A stretch of DNA of 12,918 nt from an uncultured Acetatifactor sp. GTDB taxonomy: Bacteria; Bacillota; Clostridia; Lachnospirales; Lachnospiraceae. The translations under genes were made by a program, and so were the position numbers. This document shows, piece after piece, positions 1 through 6,841 of the stretch. Below the pieces are notes generated by a model. The model had not been told where the DNA came from, did not search any database, and was given only the letters and a program-made list of their open reading frames with translations. Position 1 is the stretch's first letter. Each line of letters starts with the position of its first letter. The stretch is from contig CAJUJU010000006.1 in assembly GCA_910586835.1 (NCBI GenBank), forward strand, positions 72,217-85,134, written 5' to 3'.

Positions 1-72
1 CGCCTTCCTGGTATCCGTCTTCCTCCTGATACTCGCCGCCTTCCTGGTATCCGTCCTCCTCGTATTCCTCTT
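1..72 (-). repeat. 36-bp tandem repeat encoding the acidic NusA tail
   Basis: The 18-base stretch at 1-18 recurs exactly at 37-54, a period of 36 bp or 12 codons, in frame with nusA. On the coding strand it encodes GYQEGGEYQEED-type units rich in Glu, Asp, Gly and Tyr. The array is cut by the window edge, so the number of copies cannot be seen. Such short in-frame repeats can change copy number by slippage. Confidence 0.8.
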
Positions 73-1153
73 CCTCGTCCAGATAATCCTCATAGCGGAA
101 GCCGGGAGCATCCTTGGCCTGGGTCTCGGATTTAATATCGATCTTGTAGCCGGTGAGCCTGGCCGCCAGTCTGGCGTTCTGTCCCTCCTTGCCGATGGCC
201 AGAGACAGCTGATAGTCGGGAACTACCACCTTCGCGGTCTTCTCATCCGGATCCGCAAACACCGCCACGATCTTTGCCGGAGACAGCGCGTTCTGGATCA
301 GCAGTCCCGGATTGTCGTCCCAGTTCACAATGTCGATCTTCTCGCCCCGCAGCTCCTCCACAATGGCATTTACCCTGGCGCCGTTCAAGCCCACGCAGGC
401 ACCCACCGCGTCCACGTTGGGATGATTGCTCCACACCGCGATCTTGGTACGGCTTCCGGCTTCTCTGGCAATGCTCTTTATCTCCACCGTGCCGTCCTTG
501 ATCTCCGTCACCTCGGATTCAAACAGCCTTTTTACCAGCTCCGGATGGGTGCGGCTCACATTGATGCGAGGCCCCTTGGGTGTATTTTTCACCTCCAGGA
601 TGTATACCTTGATGCGTTCCGTAGGGCGGAATACCTCTCCGCGCACCATCTCGCTCTCCGTCAGCATGGCGTCCGCCTTGCCCAGATTGATGCTGATGTT
701 TTTGCCCACATAGCGCTGCACCACGCCTGTGACCACATCCTTCTCCTTCTCATAGTACTGATTGTAAATCACACTTCTCTCTTCCTCGCGGATTTTCTGA
801 AGGATCACATTTTTGGCATTCTGGGTTGCGATACGTCCGAACTCTTTGGATTTGATCTCCACATGAAGGATATCTCCCACCTGGGCTCTGCTTGAGAGCT
901 CCTTCGCGTCCTCCAGAGAGATCTGCAGGCAGCCGTCCTCCACGTCGTCCTCGGTTTCGACCACCTCTTTCTCTGCGTAGACAAGGAAGTCGCAGGTTTC
1001 CCTGTCGATCTCCACCTTTATGTTATCGGATTTTCCAAAGTGATTCTTGCAGGCAGTGAGCAGTGAGTTCTCGATCGCCTCAAACAATGTTTCCTTGCTG
1101 ATCTCCTTCTCCTTCTCCAGAATATCCAGCGCCTCCATTAATTCCCTGTTCAT
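1..1153 (-). CDS. nusA: Transcription termination/antitermination factor NusA (3' end outside window)
   Basis: NusA binds RNA polymerase and nascent RNA, and modulates pausing, intrinsic termination and antitermination. The visible 384 residues run through the NusA N-terminal domain (about 1-125), an S1 domain (about 135-200, with VVTGVVQRYVGKNISINLG), and the two KH domains (about 205-345). The KH signatures GARVNAIVEELRGEKIDI and VPDYQLSLAIGKEGQNARLA are near-diagnostic. After residue 346 the protein becomes a strongly acidic tail of short repeats (EEDGYQEGGEYQ, then EEDGYQEG) and is still open at the window edge. It has no second pair of acidic AR domains of the E. coli type in view. The start is ATG at 1153, preceded by an AAGGA-type site 6 nt upstream. 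It lies 65 nt downstream of rimP in the same direction, the usual clostridial order, where rnpM/ylxR, a L7Ae-like gene and infB normally follow. Identity is very secure; only the length of the tail is unknown. Confidence 0.97.
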   Translation of the reverse strand, partial: MNRELMEALDILEKEKEISKETLFEAIENSLLTACKNHFGKSDNIKVEIDRETCDFLVYAEKEVVETEDDVEDGCLQISLEDAKELSSRAQVGDILHVEIKSKEFGRIATQNAKNVILQKIREEERSVIYNQYYEKEKDVVTGVVQRYVGKNISINLGKADAMLTESEMVRGEVFRPTERIKVYILEVKNTPKGPRINVSRTHPELVKRLFESEVTEIKDGTVEIKSIAREAGSRTKIAVWSNHPNVDAVGACVGLNGARVNAIVEELRGEKIDIVNWDDNPGLLIQNALSPAKIVAVFADPDEKTAKVVVPDYQLSLAIGKEGQNARLAARLTGYKIDIKSETQAKDAPGFRYEDYLDEEEEYEEDGYQEGGEYQEEDGYQEG

Positions 1154-1218
1154 TTCTTTTCCTTTTCCTCCATTCCGGCCCGTGGGGGCCTGCTCTATGC
1201 TAAATTTGCCTTCCGTAC

Positions 1219-1683
1219 TCAAAAATCCAACGCCAGCCGGATCAGGGCGATGTCCTGGCGCTCAAAGCTCCTGGGTGTTCCGTTCTCCAGGATCATCAGT
1301 GTCTGTGCGTCAAAGCTCTCCAGTGTCCCGGAAAATTCCCTGCATTTCTCAATGGGTTTGAACAGCTTGATCTCCACCTCCTGCCCCAGTGCCAGCTGCA
1401 GATGCTTATCCTTTTTCAGGGTTCTGCCCAGTCCCGGGCTGCTGACCTCCAGAATGTAGGCGTCCGGAATAAAATCCTCCCGATCCAGCGCATCCGACAA
1501 CGCCCTGCTGACGTTCTCGCAGTCGTTTATGGTCACGCCGCCCTCCCTGTCGATATAGGCCCGCAGATAATAGTCGCTCCCTTCCTTCACATACTCCACA
1601 TCGTAGATGGAAACACCGTTTTTCTCCGCAATGGGCGCAAGCAATCCCTCCGTCCGCTTCTCGTAGTCTTCCCTCCGGGACAT
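1219..1683 (-). CDS. rimP: Ribosome maturation factor RimP
   Basis: RimP assists maturation of the 30S ribosomal subunit in the cytoplasm. The 154-residue product has the family's usual length and layout: an N-terminal alpha/beta domain (about 1-85) containing VEYVKEGSDYYLRAYID, the hallmark EVSSPGLGRTLK at 79-90, and a C-terminal SH3-like small barrel (about 92-150). I chose ATG at 1683 because a GGGAGGAG site stands about 7 nt upstream. An in-frame TTG at 1722 would add 13 residues without a good site and without homology flavour. It is the first gene after a consensus sigma-A promoter and a hairpin-bearing leader, and nusA follows 65 nt downstream, so the two are almost certainly co-transcribed. 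Confident call. Confidence 0.96.
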   Translation of the reverse strand: MSRREDYEKRTEGLLAPIAEKNGVSIYDVEYVKEGSDYYLRAYIDREGGVTINDCENVSRALSDALDREDFIPDAYILEVSSPGLGRTLKKDKHLQLALGQEVEIKLFKPIEKCREFSGTLESFDAQTLMILENGTPRSFERQDIALIRLALDF

Positions 1684-1723
1684 TCCCCGTCTCCTCCCTG
1701 GCACCCGACTATGCCTCAACAAA

Positions 1724-1751
1724 GAATTAAGAGTGGCCGTCAGGCCACTCT
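1724..1751 (-). terminator. Hairpin with interrupted U-tract in the rimP-nusA leader (candidate attenuator)
   Basis: A perfect 9-bp stem (AGAGTGGCC paired with GGCCACTCT, loop TGAC on the minus strand, 1730-1751) is followed on the minus strand by TTAATTCTTTGTTG, a T-rich but interrupted tract. It lies about 20-45 nt downstream of the predicted rimP transcription start and about 45 nt before the rimP start codon. It could also stop read-through from the GH43 gene, which lacks its own terminator. The hairpin is seen directly; its action as a terminator is inferred. Confidence 0.6.
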
Positions 1752-1779
1752 CAATCCTACAATCATCATTTACATGTGA

Positions 1780-1808
1780 AGTATAGTCCCAAATATCGGA
1801 AATGTCAA
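1780..1808 (-). promoter_or_regulatory. Sigma-A promoter for rimP-nusA
   Basis: On the minus strand TTGACA (1803-1808) and TATACT (1780-1785) are separated by exactly 17 bp. The -35 is a perfect consensus and the -10 matches 5 of 6. Transcription should begin near 1773, giving a leader of about 90 nt before rimP. The promoter lies in the gap just beyond the GH43 stop codon at 1837. Confidence 0.85.
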
Positions 1809-1836
1809 CAGGATATCGCGCTTTTTTTCGTTCTTT

Positions 1837-3384
1837 TTACAATCTGTCGTCATATTGAAAAAAGTCAAAGTCCGCCGGCTTTCTGCTTCCGCAGCCGCCG
1901 TTGTTGGCATAGATGCCCACCAGCGTCCCGGTGTGGCGCTTGGGGTCGTCCGGCACCCCCTCGTCACAGAGATAGATACAGTTCTCCAGCACGCCCAGCG
2001 TCTCCCATGATACCCCGTCATAACTGTAGAAAAAGCTTCTGGTCAGCCGATCCACCACTACCCGCAGATATACCGGACATTCCTTCAGCGGCAGCTCCGC
2101 TTTCAGCTCCTCCCCGTGATTGCGGTTGATCACAAGCTGCAGCTTCCGGCCGCCCTCCCAGCACACCGCACATCTGACATAGGTCGCCGTACTGTAATAG
2201 CAGGTCAGCCCGGCCTGTTCTCCGTCCCTGTCGGGATAAAATTCCACTTTGGTCTGGGCCGTATAGCACAGCTCCTGCTCTCTGCGCAGCAGGGTATTCT
2301 TTGCCCGAAGCTCATGAAGCTGCCCGTCCCGGGTCCAGATGCGGAACCACCCGGGGCGCTCCGTCAAGCTGTAGGATCCACGATCCGGATTGCGCACAAA
2401 CTCCCACTCCAGATTCAGCTCCGGCCTGTCAAAATCGTCATGCAGGTTCCGCTCGAAGACGCACTCCGGCAGATCCGGGGCCTCCTGCTCCAGGCTGGGC
2501 CCCCTGCCCTCATTGACGGTAAACCAGCCCTCCGGCGTCCACTGCACCGGATCCAGGGCAGACTCCCTTCCTATGGTAGTATAATTCCCCTGGTTGGGCC
2601 GCCCGCAGAGGTAATAGCACCACCACTTTCCGTTCTGATCCTGCACCAGCTTCCCGTGTCCTGCCCTCTGTATGGGCGCGGCGGGATCGGTCTGACGCAT
2701 CACGGGATTATAAGGAGAATTTTCATACTCGCCGTAGAGGGCGCTGCTTCTCGCCACGTTGATACCGTGTCCGTAGCCCGTTCCGCCCTCCGCCACAATG
2801 GCGTAGTAATACCCGTCCTTCTTCATGATATGAGGGCCCTCGGAACAGCGCTCCCCCGTGCCGTCCCAGGCGGTCCGCATGGGGCCTGCCACTCCCAGGG
2901 AATCCGCCGTCAGCGGCACCGTCTGCGCCGCCCTGGCAATGACCATATAGCGGCTGCCGTCGTCATCTACAAAGTGCGAGGGATCAATGTTGTCCACCTC
3001 CAGACACACCGGCTTGCCGTAAGGCCCCTCCGGCCTGTCCGCCGTCATCACCAGCTGCCTGCGCATCACATTATTGTCCCGTCGTCCGTCCGCGTTGAGC
3101 CGCAGGGTGGCAAAAATGTAATATTTCCCGTCCACACAGGAGATATCCGGCGCCCAGATGCCGTGGGAATCCCGGATATCGCTTAAATCCAGCCAGTCCG
3201 GATTGGTAATGGCATGTCCCACGATATGCCAGTGCACCATGTCCCTGGAATGGGAGATGGGGATCGCAGGAAAATACTGGAAGCTGGAATTTACCATATA
3301 ATAATCATCCCCCACACGGATGACCGAGGGATCCGGGAAAAATCCCCTCTGCACCGGATTGTGATACATTCTTTTTTCACTCAT
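1837..3384 (-). CDS. Glycoside hydrolase family 43 protein (beta-xylosidase / alpha-L-arabinofuranosidase type), cytoplasmic
   Basis: This 515-residue protein is an inverting glycosidase expected to release xylose or arabinose from short oligosaccharides. The N-terminal five-bladed beta-propeller (about 5-300) shows the GH43 triad: catalytic base D18 in FFPDPS, pKa-modulating D134 in NIDPSHF, and general acid E182 in CSEGPHI. H243 in AGHG is the conserved propeller-centre histidine. The second half (about 315-510, starting near LHDDFD) resembles the GH43_C2 beta-sandwich of beta-xylosidases. There is no signal peptide or membrane segment, so it should act on imported sugars. ATG at 3384 is favoured because AAGGCGG lies 8 nt upstream; the longer reading from TTG at 3411 lacks this. 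No sugar transporter or sugar regulator sits next to it, so the substrate cannot be fixed. No terminator follows before the rimP promoter. Confidence 0.9.
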   Translation of the reverse strand: MSEKRMYHNPVQRGFFPDPSVIRVGDDYYMVNSSFQYFPAIPISHSRDMVHWHIVGHAITNPDWLDLSDIRDSHGIWAPDISCVDGKYYIFATLRLNADGRRDNNVMRRQLVMTADRPEGPYGKPVCLEVDNIDPSHFVDDDGSRYMVIARAAQTVPLTADSLGVAGPMRTAWDGTGERCSEGPHIMKKDGYYYAIVAEGGTGYGHGINVARSSALYGEYENSPYNPVMRQTDPAAPIQRAGHGKLVQDQNGKWWCYYLCGRPNQGNYTTIGRESALDPVQWTPEGWFTVNEGRGPSLEQEAPDLPECVFERNLHDDFDRPELNLEWEFVRNPDRGSYSLTERPGWFRIWTRDGQLHELRAKNTLLRREQELCYTAQTKVEFYPDRDGEQAGLTCYYSTATYVRCAVCWEGGRKLQLVINRNHGEELKAELPLKECPVYLRVVVDRLTRSFFYSYDGVSWETLGVLENCIYLCDEGVPDDPKRHTGTLVGIYANNGGCGSRKPADFDFFQYDDRL

Positions 3385-3420
3385 TGAAGGTTCCGCCTTT
3401 TCGCCCCGCAAAAGCGGCGC

Positions 3421-3450
3421 GTATACTGATTTTGTCTGCTCCCAGTATAC
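3421..3450. promoter_or_regulatory. Inverted repeat GTATACTG-N14-CAGTATAC at the GH43 promoter (candidate operator)
   Basis: Two perfect 8-bp arms (3421-3428 and 3443-3450) are separated by 14 bp, so their centres are 22 bp apart, about two helical turns. The right arm contains the predicted -10 of the GH43 promoter, and the left arm falls just after the expected start site. This geometry suits a dimeric repressor. No cognate regulator is visible in the window. The arms also contain TATACT by virtue of the -10 itself, so part of the match may be promoter sequence. Confidence 0.45.
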
Positions 3451-3473
3451 CGCGTCGCCGTCCGGTTTGTCAC
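3444..3473 (-). promoter_or_regulatory. Probable sigma-A promoter for the GH43 gene
   Basis: On the minus strand GTGACA (3468-3473) and TATACT (3444-3449) are 18 bp apart. Both are 5 of 6 matches to consensus. The start site would be near 3437, about 50 nt before the GH43 ATG. It implies the GH43 gene can be transcribed independently of the ABC transporter operon upstream. Confidence 0.6.
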
Positions 3474-3486
3474 CTTAATTTTTTAT

Positions 3487-5196
3487 TTACTCCCTGCTGA
3501 CCTGATACAGGGAATAAAAATACTCTTTCCTCTCCATCAGTCCGGCAAAGCTTCCCCGCTCTGCCACCCTGCCGTTTCGCATGACCACGATCTCATCAAA
3601 CCGGGTCAGCGCCTTCTCGTCCAGCCTGTGGGTCACCACCAGTCTCGTGATTCCCTCCAGATCCAGTATGGCTCCGGTGACCATATCCGCCGTCTCCGCG
3701 TCCAGGGCGGAGGTGGCCTCATCCGCCAGCAGCACCTGCGATTGTTTCAAAAGGCTTCTGGCTATGGCAATCCGCTGCTTTTCGCCTCCCGAGAGATTGA
3801 CGCCGCCCTCGCCGCAGATGTAATCCCAGCCCTTCTCCTCCACAAGTCCGGACAATCCGGCCCGCCGGACGGCCGTCTCCACCAGCTCCTCCGGGAACTC
3901 CCGGAACATGCAGATATTTCGTCGGATGGTGTCATCAAAGATAAACACATTCTGCTGAATCACAGAAACCACGTCGAAAATACTGTCCGTGTTCACATCC
4001 CGCAGTTCCCTGTCATCCATGGTCACACTGCCCAGGTATTCCGGGCAGCTCCCCATGACAAGCCCAAGCAGCGTGGACTTTCCCGACCCGGAGGCTCCCA
4101 CGACGGCGTAGCTTTTGCCCGGGGCAAAGTCAAGGCTCACATCCCGGAGTACTTCCTTTCCCTCCGCGTAGGAAAAGCTAACATGCTCCAGACAAATCCC
4201 GCGCCCCACACCTGTAACTTTCTCCTGTTTTTCCTCTTCCCCGGTGTCCTCACAGCAGGACGCAAGCTTCTCGATCAACCCCACCGCCGCCTTCCGATTG
4301 GCTGTCAGCACCGGGAGACTGCCTATGGGCATCAGGATGTAATTCATCATCTGTACGAAGGCGATCACCACTCCCCCGGTGATTCTGCCGTTGACGGCAA
4401 GCCAGGCTCCAAAGATAAACACGCCTATCTGTACCAGAAACCCTGCCAGCAGAGAGATCAGCTGGATCAGATCCGCGGTCTTGCGCCGTCTGCACTTCAC
4501 CTGCTCCAGGCTTTGGTTCCTGTCCGCATACAGCTGCGAGGCCTCCCCCTGCGCCTGAAAACTCTTGACCACGGCAAAGCCGCCCAGCAGATCTCTCACC
4601 ATTGCCATGAAACCGGCATTTCGCTCACTGACCTCCTGTTCCTGCTTCGCCAACCGGCCTCCGAACACCACGGACACGGCGATGGGCAGGCAGCTGAGCA
4701 CTACCACCACCAGCGTCATGGACCAGCTGTAATACAGCATCAGTCCCACGGCAAGCACCGCAGTCAACAGCTGATCAATGATTTCAAACCCCGCAGACAG
4801 ATAATTGTTCTCTATGGAAGTGACATCGTTTGTCAGAGCGGAAATATAATTGCTTGTGTTTTCCTTTCCAAACGCGCCGATTCCCTTTGCGGTGATCTCT
4901 TCAAAGGCCTTGTTCCGATATGACTCCACCGCCTTTCTCATAAAATTATTCTTGGCCGTCCTGCGAAGCAGACACACGGCGCCCATTCCCGCCATGAGAA
5001 GAACCGCCAGGAGCATAAACCGCCCCAGCTGTTTCCCATCGCCCCCGCCGGCAATATCCATCACTCCCTTGATAAAAGCCGCCAGCACAATCTGCAGGAT
5101 GCTGTTTCCCACAACAGCCGCTACCGCAAGAACATAATTCAGTTTATTTTTCTTGTAGATGATACGCTTATATTTTTTGATTCCCTCCCGACTCAT
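3487..5196 (-). CDS. ABC transporter, fused transmembrane and ATP-binding half-transporter (exporter type)
   Basis: The 569-residue protein has the exporter layout: a six-helix membrane domain (about 15-300) followed by a nucleotide-binding domain. The latter shows Walker A GASGSGKST (367-375), a Q-loop at Q414/Q415, the signature LSGGEKQ (468-474), Walker B with D-loop VLLADEATSALD (488-499) and H-loop H523. All catalytic elements are intact. A single half-transporter must act as a homodimer, unless a partner lies elsewhere. The start at 5196 has GGAGG 5-6 nt upstream. It follows the LiaF-like gene by 37 nt in one orientation with no terminator between, so it is probably the last gene of the LytTR operon. 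The exported substrate (peptide, drug, lipid) cannot be read from sequence. No peptidase C39 domain is present, so it is not a bacteriocin-processing exporter. Confidence 0.93.
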   Translation of the reverse strand: MSREGIKKYKRIIYKKNKLNYVLAVAAVVGNSILQIVLAAFIKGVMDIAGGGDGKQLGRFMLLAVLLMAGMGAVCLLRRTAKNNFMRKAVESYRNKAFEEITAKGIGAFGKENTSNYISALTNDVTSIENNYLSAGFEIIDQLLTAVLAVGLMLYYSWSMTLVVVVLSCLPIAVSVVFGGRLAKQEQEVSERNAGFMAMVRDLLGGFAVVKSFQAQGEASQLYADRNQSLEQVKCRRRKTADLIQLISLLAGFLVQIGVFIFGAWLAVNGRITGGVVIAFVQMMNYILMPIGSLPVLTANRKAAVGLIEKLASCCEDTGEEEKQEKVTGVGRGICLEHVSFSYAEGKEVLRDVSLDFAPGKSYAVVGASGSGKSTLLGLVMGSCPEYLGSVTMDDRELRDVNTDSIFDVVSVIQQNVFIFDDTIRRNICMFREFPEELVETAVRRAGLSGLVEEKGWDYICGEGGVNLSGGEKQRIAIARSLLKQSQVLLADEATSALDAETADMVTGAILDLEGITRLVVTHRLDEKALTRFDEIVVMRNGRVAERGSFAGLMERKEYFYSLYQVSRE

Positions 5197-5233
5197 CCTT
5201 CCCTCCCCATTGATCTGGTGAGATAATTGCCTG

Positions 5234-6007
5234 CTAGATATAATGAACTTCCAGCCCTCCGAACCATATCTCTCCGTCTATATACAGCACATTTCCGTCA
5301 GCAGGCTTGCGGATGCCGTTCTCCTCCGCAGCGCCGAACCCGGTATCCACATTCAGCTTCACATCCCAGGACGCGGGCACATACAGCTCCATGCCTCCAA
5401 AGCTGCTCTCCACACGCACCCTCGCGGAACCGCCCTTCAGAACGGCGTCATTGAAAAACACTTCCATGCCTCCGAAGTTGTTCTTCAGATAAACCACCGA
5501 CACTTCCTCCGTAATGTATTTCACCGCGCTGCCAAAGGTATTTTCATAGGTGATAACGTCGCCTTCCCTTCTCTCACTGCTGATCTGTCTGGACTTGTGC
5601 GCAGGCGACCACCAGAATGTATGAAATACGCCGTCTCGTCCATGTCTGCTGAAGTTTGGAAACAGCATCTTCAGCCCGATGGAAATGGCCACTGCCGCAA
5701 CCAACACCGGCACCGGGGTGATGGCCTCCATATGCAGCATCTCATCATTTACAATGACAAAGACGGCCAGGGAAAGCATCATTTGACTGAAGCTTCTGCG
5801 CAAAATTCCGTTCAGAAACACAGCCGCCAGGATCACGGTAAAAACCATTTGCCAGAATCCCACTCCCCCCAGATATCCCAGCCGGTTCATCAGCATTGCC
5901 ACCGCACCGGTCACCAAAACGATTCCCCAGAATAGCTTCCTCCTGCTTTTTCTGGGCCCCCTGTTTTCATTCCCGTCCCTGTCGCTTACAATAATGTTTT
6001 CTTCCAT
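5234..6007 (-). CDS. LiaF-like membrane protein with C-terminal LiaF/DUF2154-type domain
   Basis: The 257-residue protein has a charged N-terminus, four predicted membrane helices (about 25-43, 51-69, 74-92 and 99-116) and a long soluble C-terminal domain rich in beta structure. The latter carries five FG turns at about 158, 178, 203, 224 and 249 (NTFGSAV, NNFGGMEVFF, SSFGGMELYV, TGFGAAE, IWFGGLEVHYI). This matches the general pattern of LiaF/YvqF-like proteins, which in Bacillota modulate sensing of cell-wall antibiotics and envelope stress. ATG at 6007 is chosen because AAGGAG lies 7 nt upstream; an in-frame TTG at 6025 overlaps that site. It is 26 nt behind the LytTR gene and 37 nt ahead of the ABC exporter. 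No LiaS/LiaR kinase-regulator pair is present, so calling it liaF proper would overreach. Confidence 0.85.
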   Translation of the reverse strand: MEENIIVSDRDGNENRGPRKSRRKLFWGIVLVTGAVAMLMNRLGYLGGVGFWQMVFTVILAAVFLNGILRRSFSQMMLSLAVFVIVNDEMLHMEAITPVPVLVAAVAISIGLKMLFPNFSRHGRDGVFHTFWWSPAHKSRQISSERREGDVITYENTFGSAVKYITEEVSVVYLKNNFGGMEVFFNDAVLKGGSARVRVESSFGGMELYVPASWDVKLNVDTGFGAAEENGIRKPADGNVLYIDGEIWFGGLEVHYI

Positions 6008-6033
6008 TTCTGTTCTCCTTCCCAAAAGGTTCC

Positions 6034-6576
6034 TCAGCCCTTGCTGTTCCCTGCGTTATCCTGTTCCTTCAGGTCTCTCTGCCTGCCGCTTTCCTGTTTC
6101 CCCGCCATGCCTGCGGCGCCCTTCAGCTTTCTATCCCTGAGCCGCTCTGTCAGAAGCCTGTAATATCCCCTGGATACCAGGGTCTTCTTGCTGCTTCCGT
6201 TAAATTCCACCAGGCTGGATGCCGTCAGGTTCCTGGTGATGGAATAGATATGATCCAGATTCACGATGGTAGACTTTGAGATCCGCAGGAAATTTCCGGA
6301 AAGCAGTTCCTCCAGCTCATAAAGCTTGTAACCGCAGGAAAATATCCTGTCTGCCGTGTGCGCCCGCAGTTCCCGCCCCTCCGTGTCAAAGAAATAGATT
6401 TTTTCCATGGGCACAAAATAATCCGTTTCTTTGTCCGTCAGCTTCAGGCACCTGCTTGTGCCGTTCTGTTCCGATATAAAGTTCTGAAGACTGATGACAG
6501 CCTCGTTCAGACTGCTGCAGCGGATCACCACCTCATCCTCCTCCAGCGTCTCCTGGATCTCAATTTTTACCTTCAT
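6034..6576 (-). CDS. LytTR-domain DNA-binding transcriptional regulator without a receiver domain
   Basis: This 180-residue protein has a short N-terminal segment (1-40), a LytTR DNA-binding domain (about 42-146) and a basic, polar tail. The LytTR domain is recognised by DYFVPMEKIYFFDTEGREL, the highly typical FLRISKSTIVNLDHI (97-111) and SRGYYRLL (135-142). There is no CheY-like receiver, so it is not a normal two-component response regulator, and no histidine kinase is nearby. Stand-alone LytTR proteins are often encoded next to membrane proteins that control them, and here a four-helix LiaF-like protein follows by 26 nt. The start at 6576 has AAAGGA about 6 nt upstream. Inference: it controls this operon, possibly held inactive by the membrane partner. 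Confidence 0.9.
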   Translation of the reverse strand: MKVKIEIQETLEEDEVVIRCSSLNEAVISLQNFISEQNGTSRCLKLTDKETDYFVPMEKIYFFDTEGRELRAHTADRIFSCGYKLYELEELLSGNFLRISKSTIVNLDHIYSITRNLTASSLVEFNGSSKKTLVSRGYYRLLTERLRDRKLKGAAGMAGKQESGRQRDLKEQDNAGNSKG

Positions 6577-6619
6577 GGCTTTTCCTTTGCTCTGGAACTT
6601 TTTTAACTACAATAATTAC

Positions 6620-6647
6620 AGTATACAGACAATATTCCGTATGTAAA
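6620..6647 (-). promoter_or_regulatory. Sigma-A promoter for the LytTR-LiaF-ABC operon
   Basis: On the minus strand TTTACA (6642-6647) and TATACT (6620-6625) are 16 bp apart, each a 5 of 6 match to consensus. The start site would be near 6613, leaving a 36-nt leader before the LytTR gene. I see no clear pair of LytTR-type direct repeats upstream, so autoregulation is not proven by sequence. Confidence 0.7.
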
Positions 6648-6687
6648 TATGCCCTGCGCAAGAGGTAGGAATTTATGCCTGAGAAGT

Positions 6688-6711
6688 AAAAAAGTGCCGC
6701 AAGCGGCACTT
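6688..6711 (-). terminator. Intrinsic terminator in 77-bp repeat unit 1
   Basis: A perfect 9-bp GC-rich stem (AAGTGCCGC with GCGGCACTT, 6692-6711) is followed on the minus strand by TTTTTT then A. It is the last of three serial terminators ahead of the LytTR promoter. A second stem (6716-6734, GAA loop) lies just before it. Confidence 0.85.
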
Positions 6712-6764
6712 CTAAAAGAATGCTTCGCATTCTTCCCTGACTACGACGGAATATCCTATAAGAT

Positions 6765-6788
6765 AAAAAAGTGCCGCAAGCGGCACTT
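6765..6788 (-). terminator. Intrinsic terminator in 77-bp repeat unit 2
   Basis: Same structure as in unit 1: stem 6769-6788, T-run 6765-6770 on the minus strand, with a companion stem at 6793-6811. It backs up the terminator adjoining the acyltransferase stop codon. Confidence 0.85.
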
Positions 6789-6841
6789 CTAAAAGAATGC
6801 TTCGCATTCTTCCCTGACTACGACGGAATATCCTATAAGAT

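Noticed and set aside
422..895. 157-codon plus-strand frame opposite nusA
   Set aside because: nusA in the opposite strand is unmistakable across the whole stretch.
1154..1218. GGCCC/GGGCC stem between rimP and nusA as a terminator or attenuator
   Set aside because: Only 5 bp and no T-run follows; ordinary intergenic structure.
2116..3186. 356-codon open frame on the plus strand
   Set aside because: Antisense shadow of the GH43 gene, with low-complexity composition.
3385..3411. Extended GH43 start at TTG 3411
   Set aside because: ATG 3384 has a better-spaced site, and the extra residues show no GH43 character.
3628..4923. 431-codon open frame on the plus strand
   Set aside because: Antisense shadow of the ABC transporter; His- and Gln-rich, no domain, no ribosome site worth noting.
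6632..6830. Nine-base ACGGAATAT shared between the LytTR promoter region and the 77-bp repeats in opposite orientation
   Set aside because: A 9-base match among about 200 bases is not rare enough by itself, and the orientation and spacing do not fit LytTR direct repeats.
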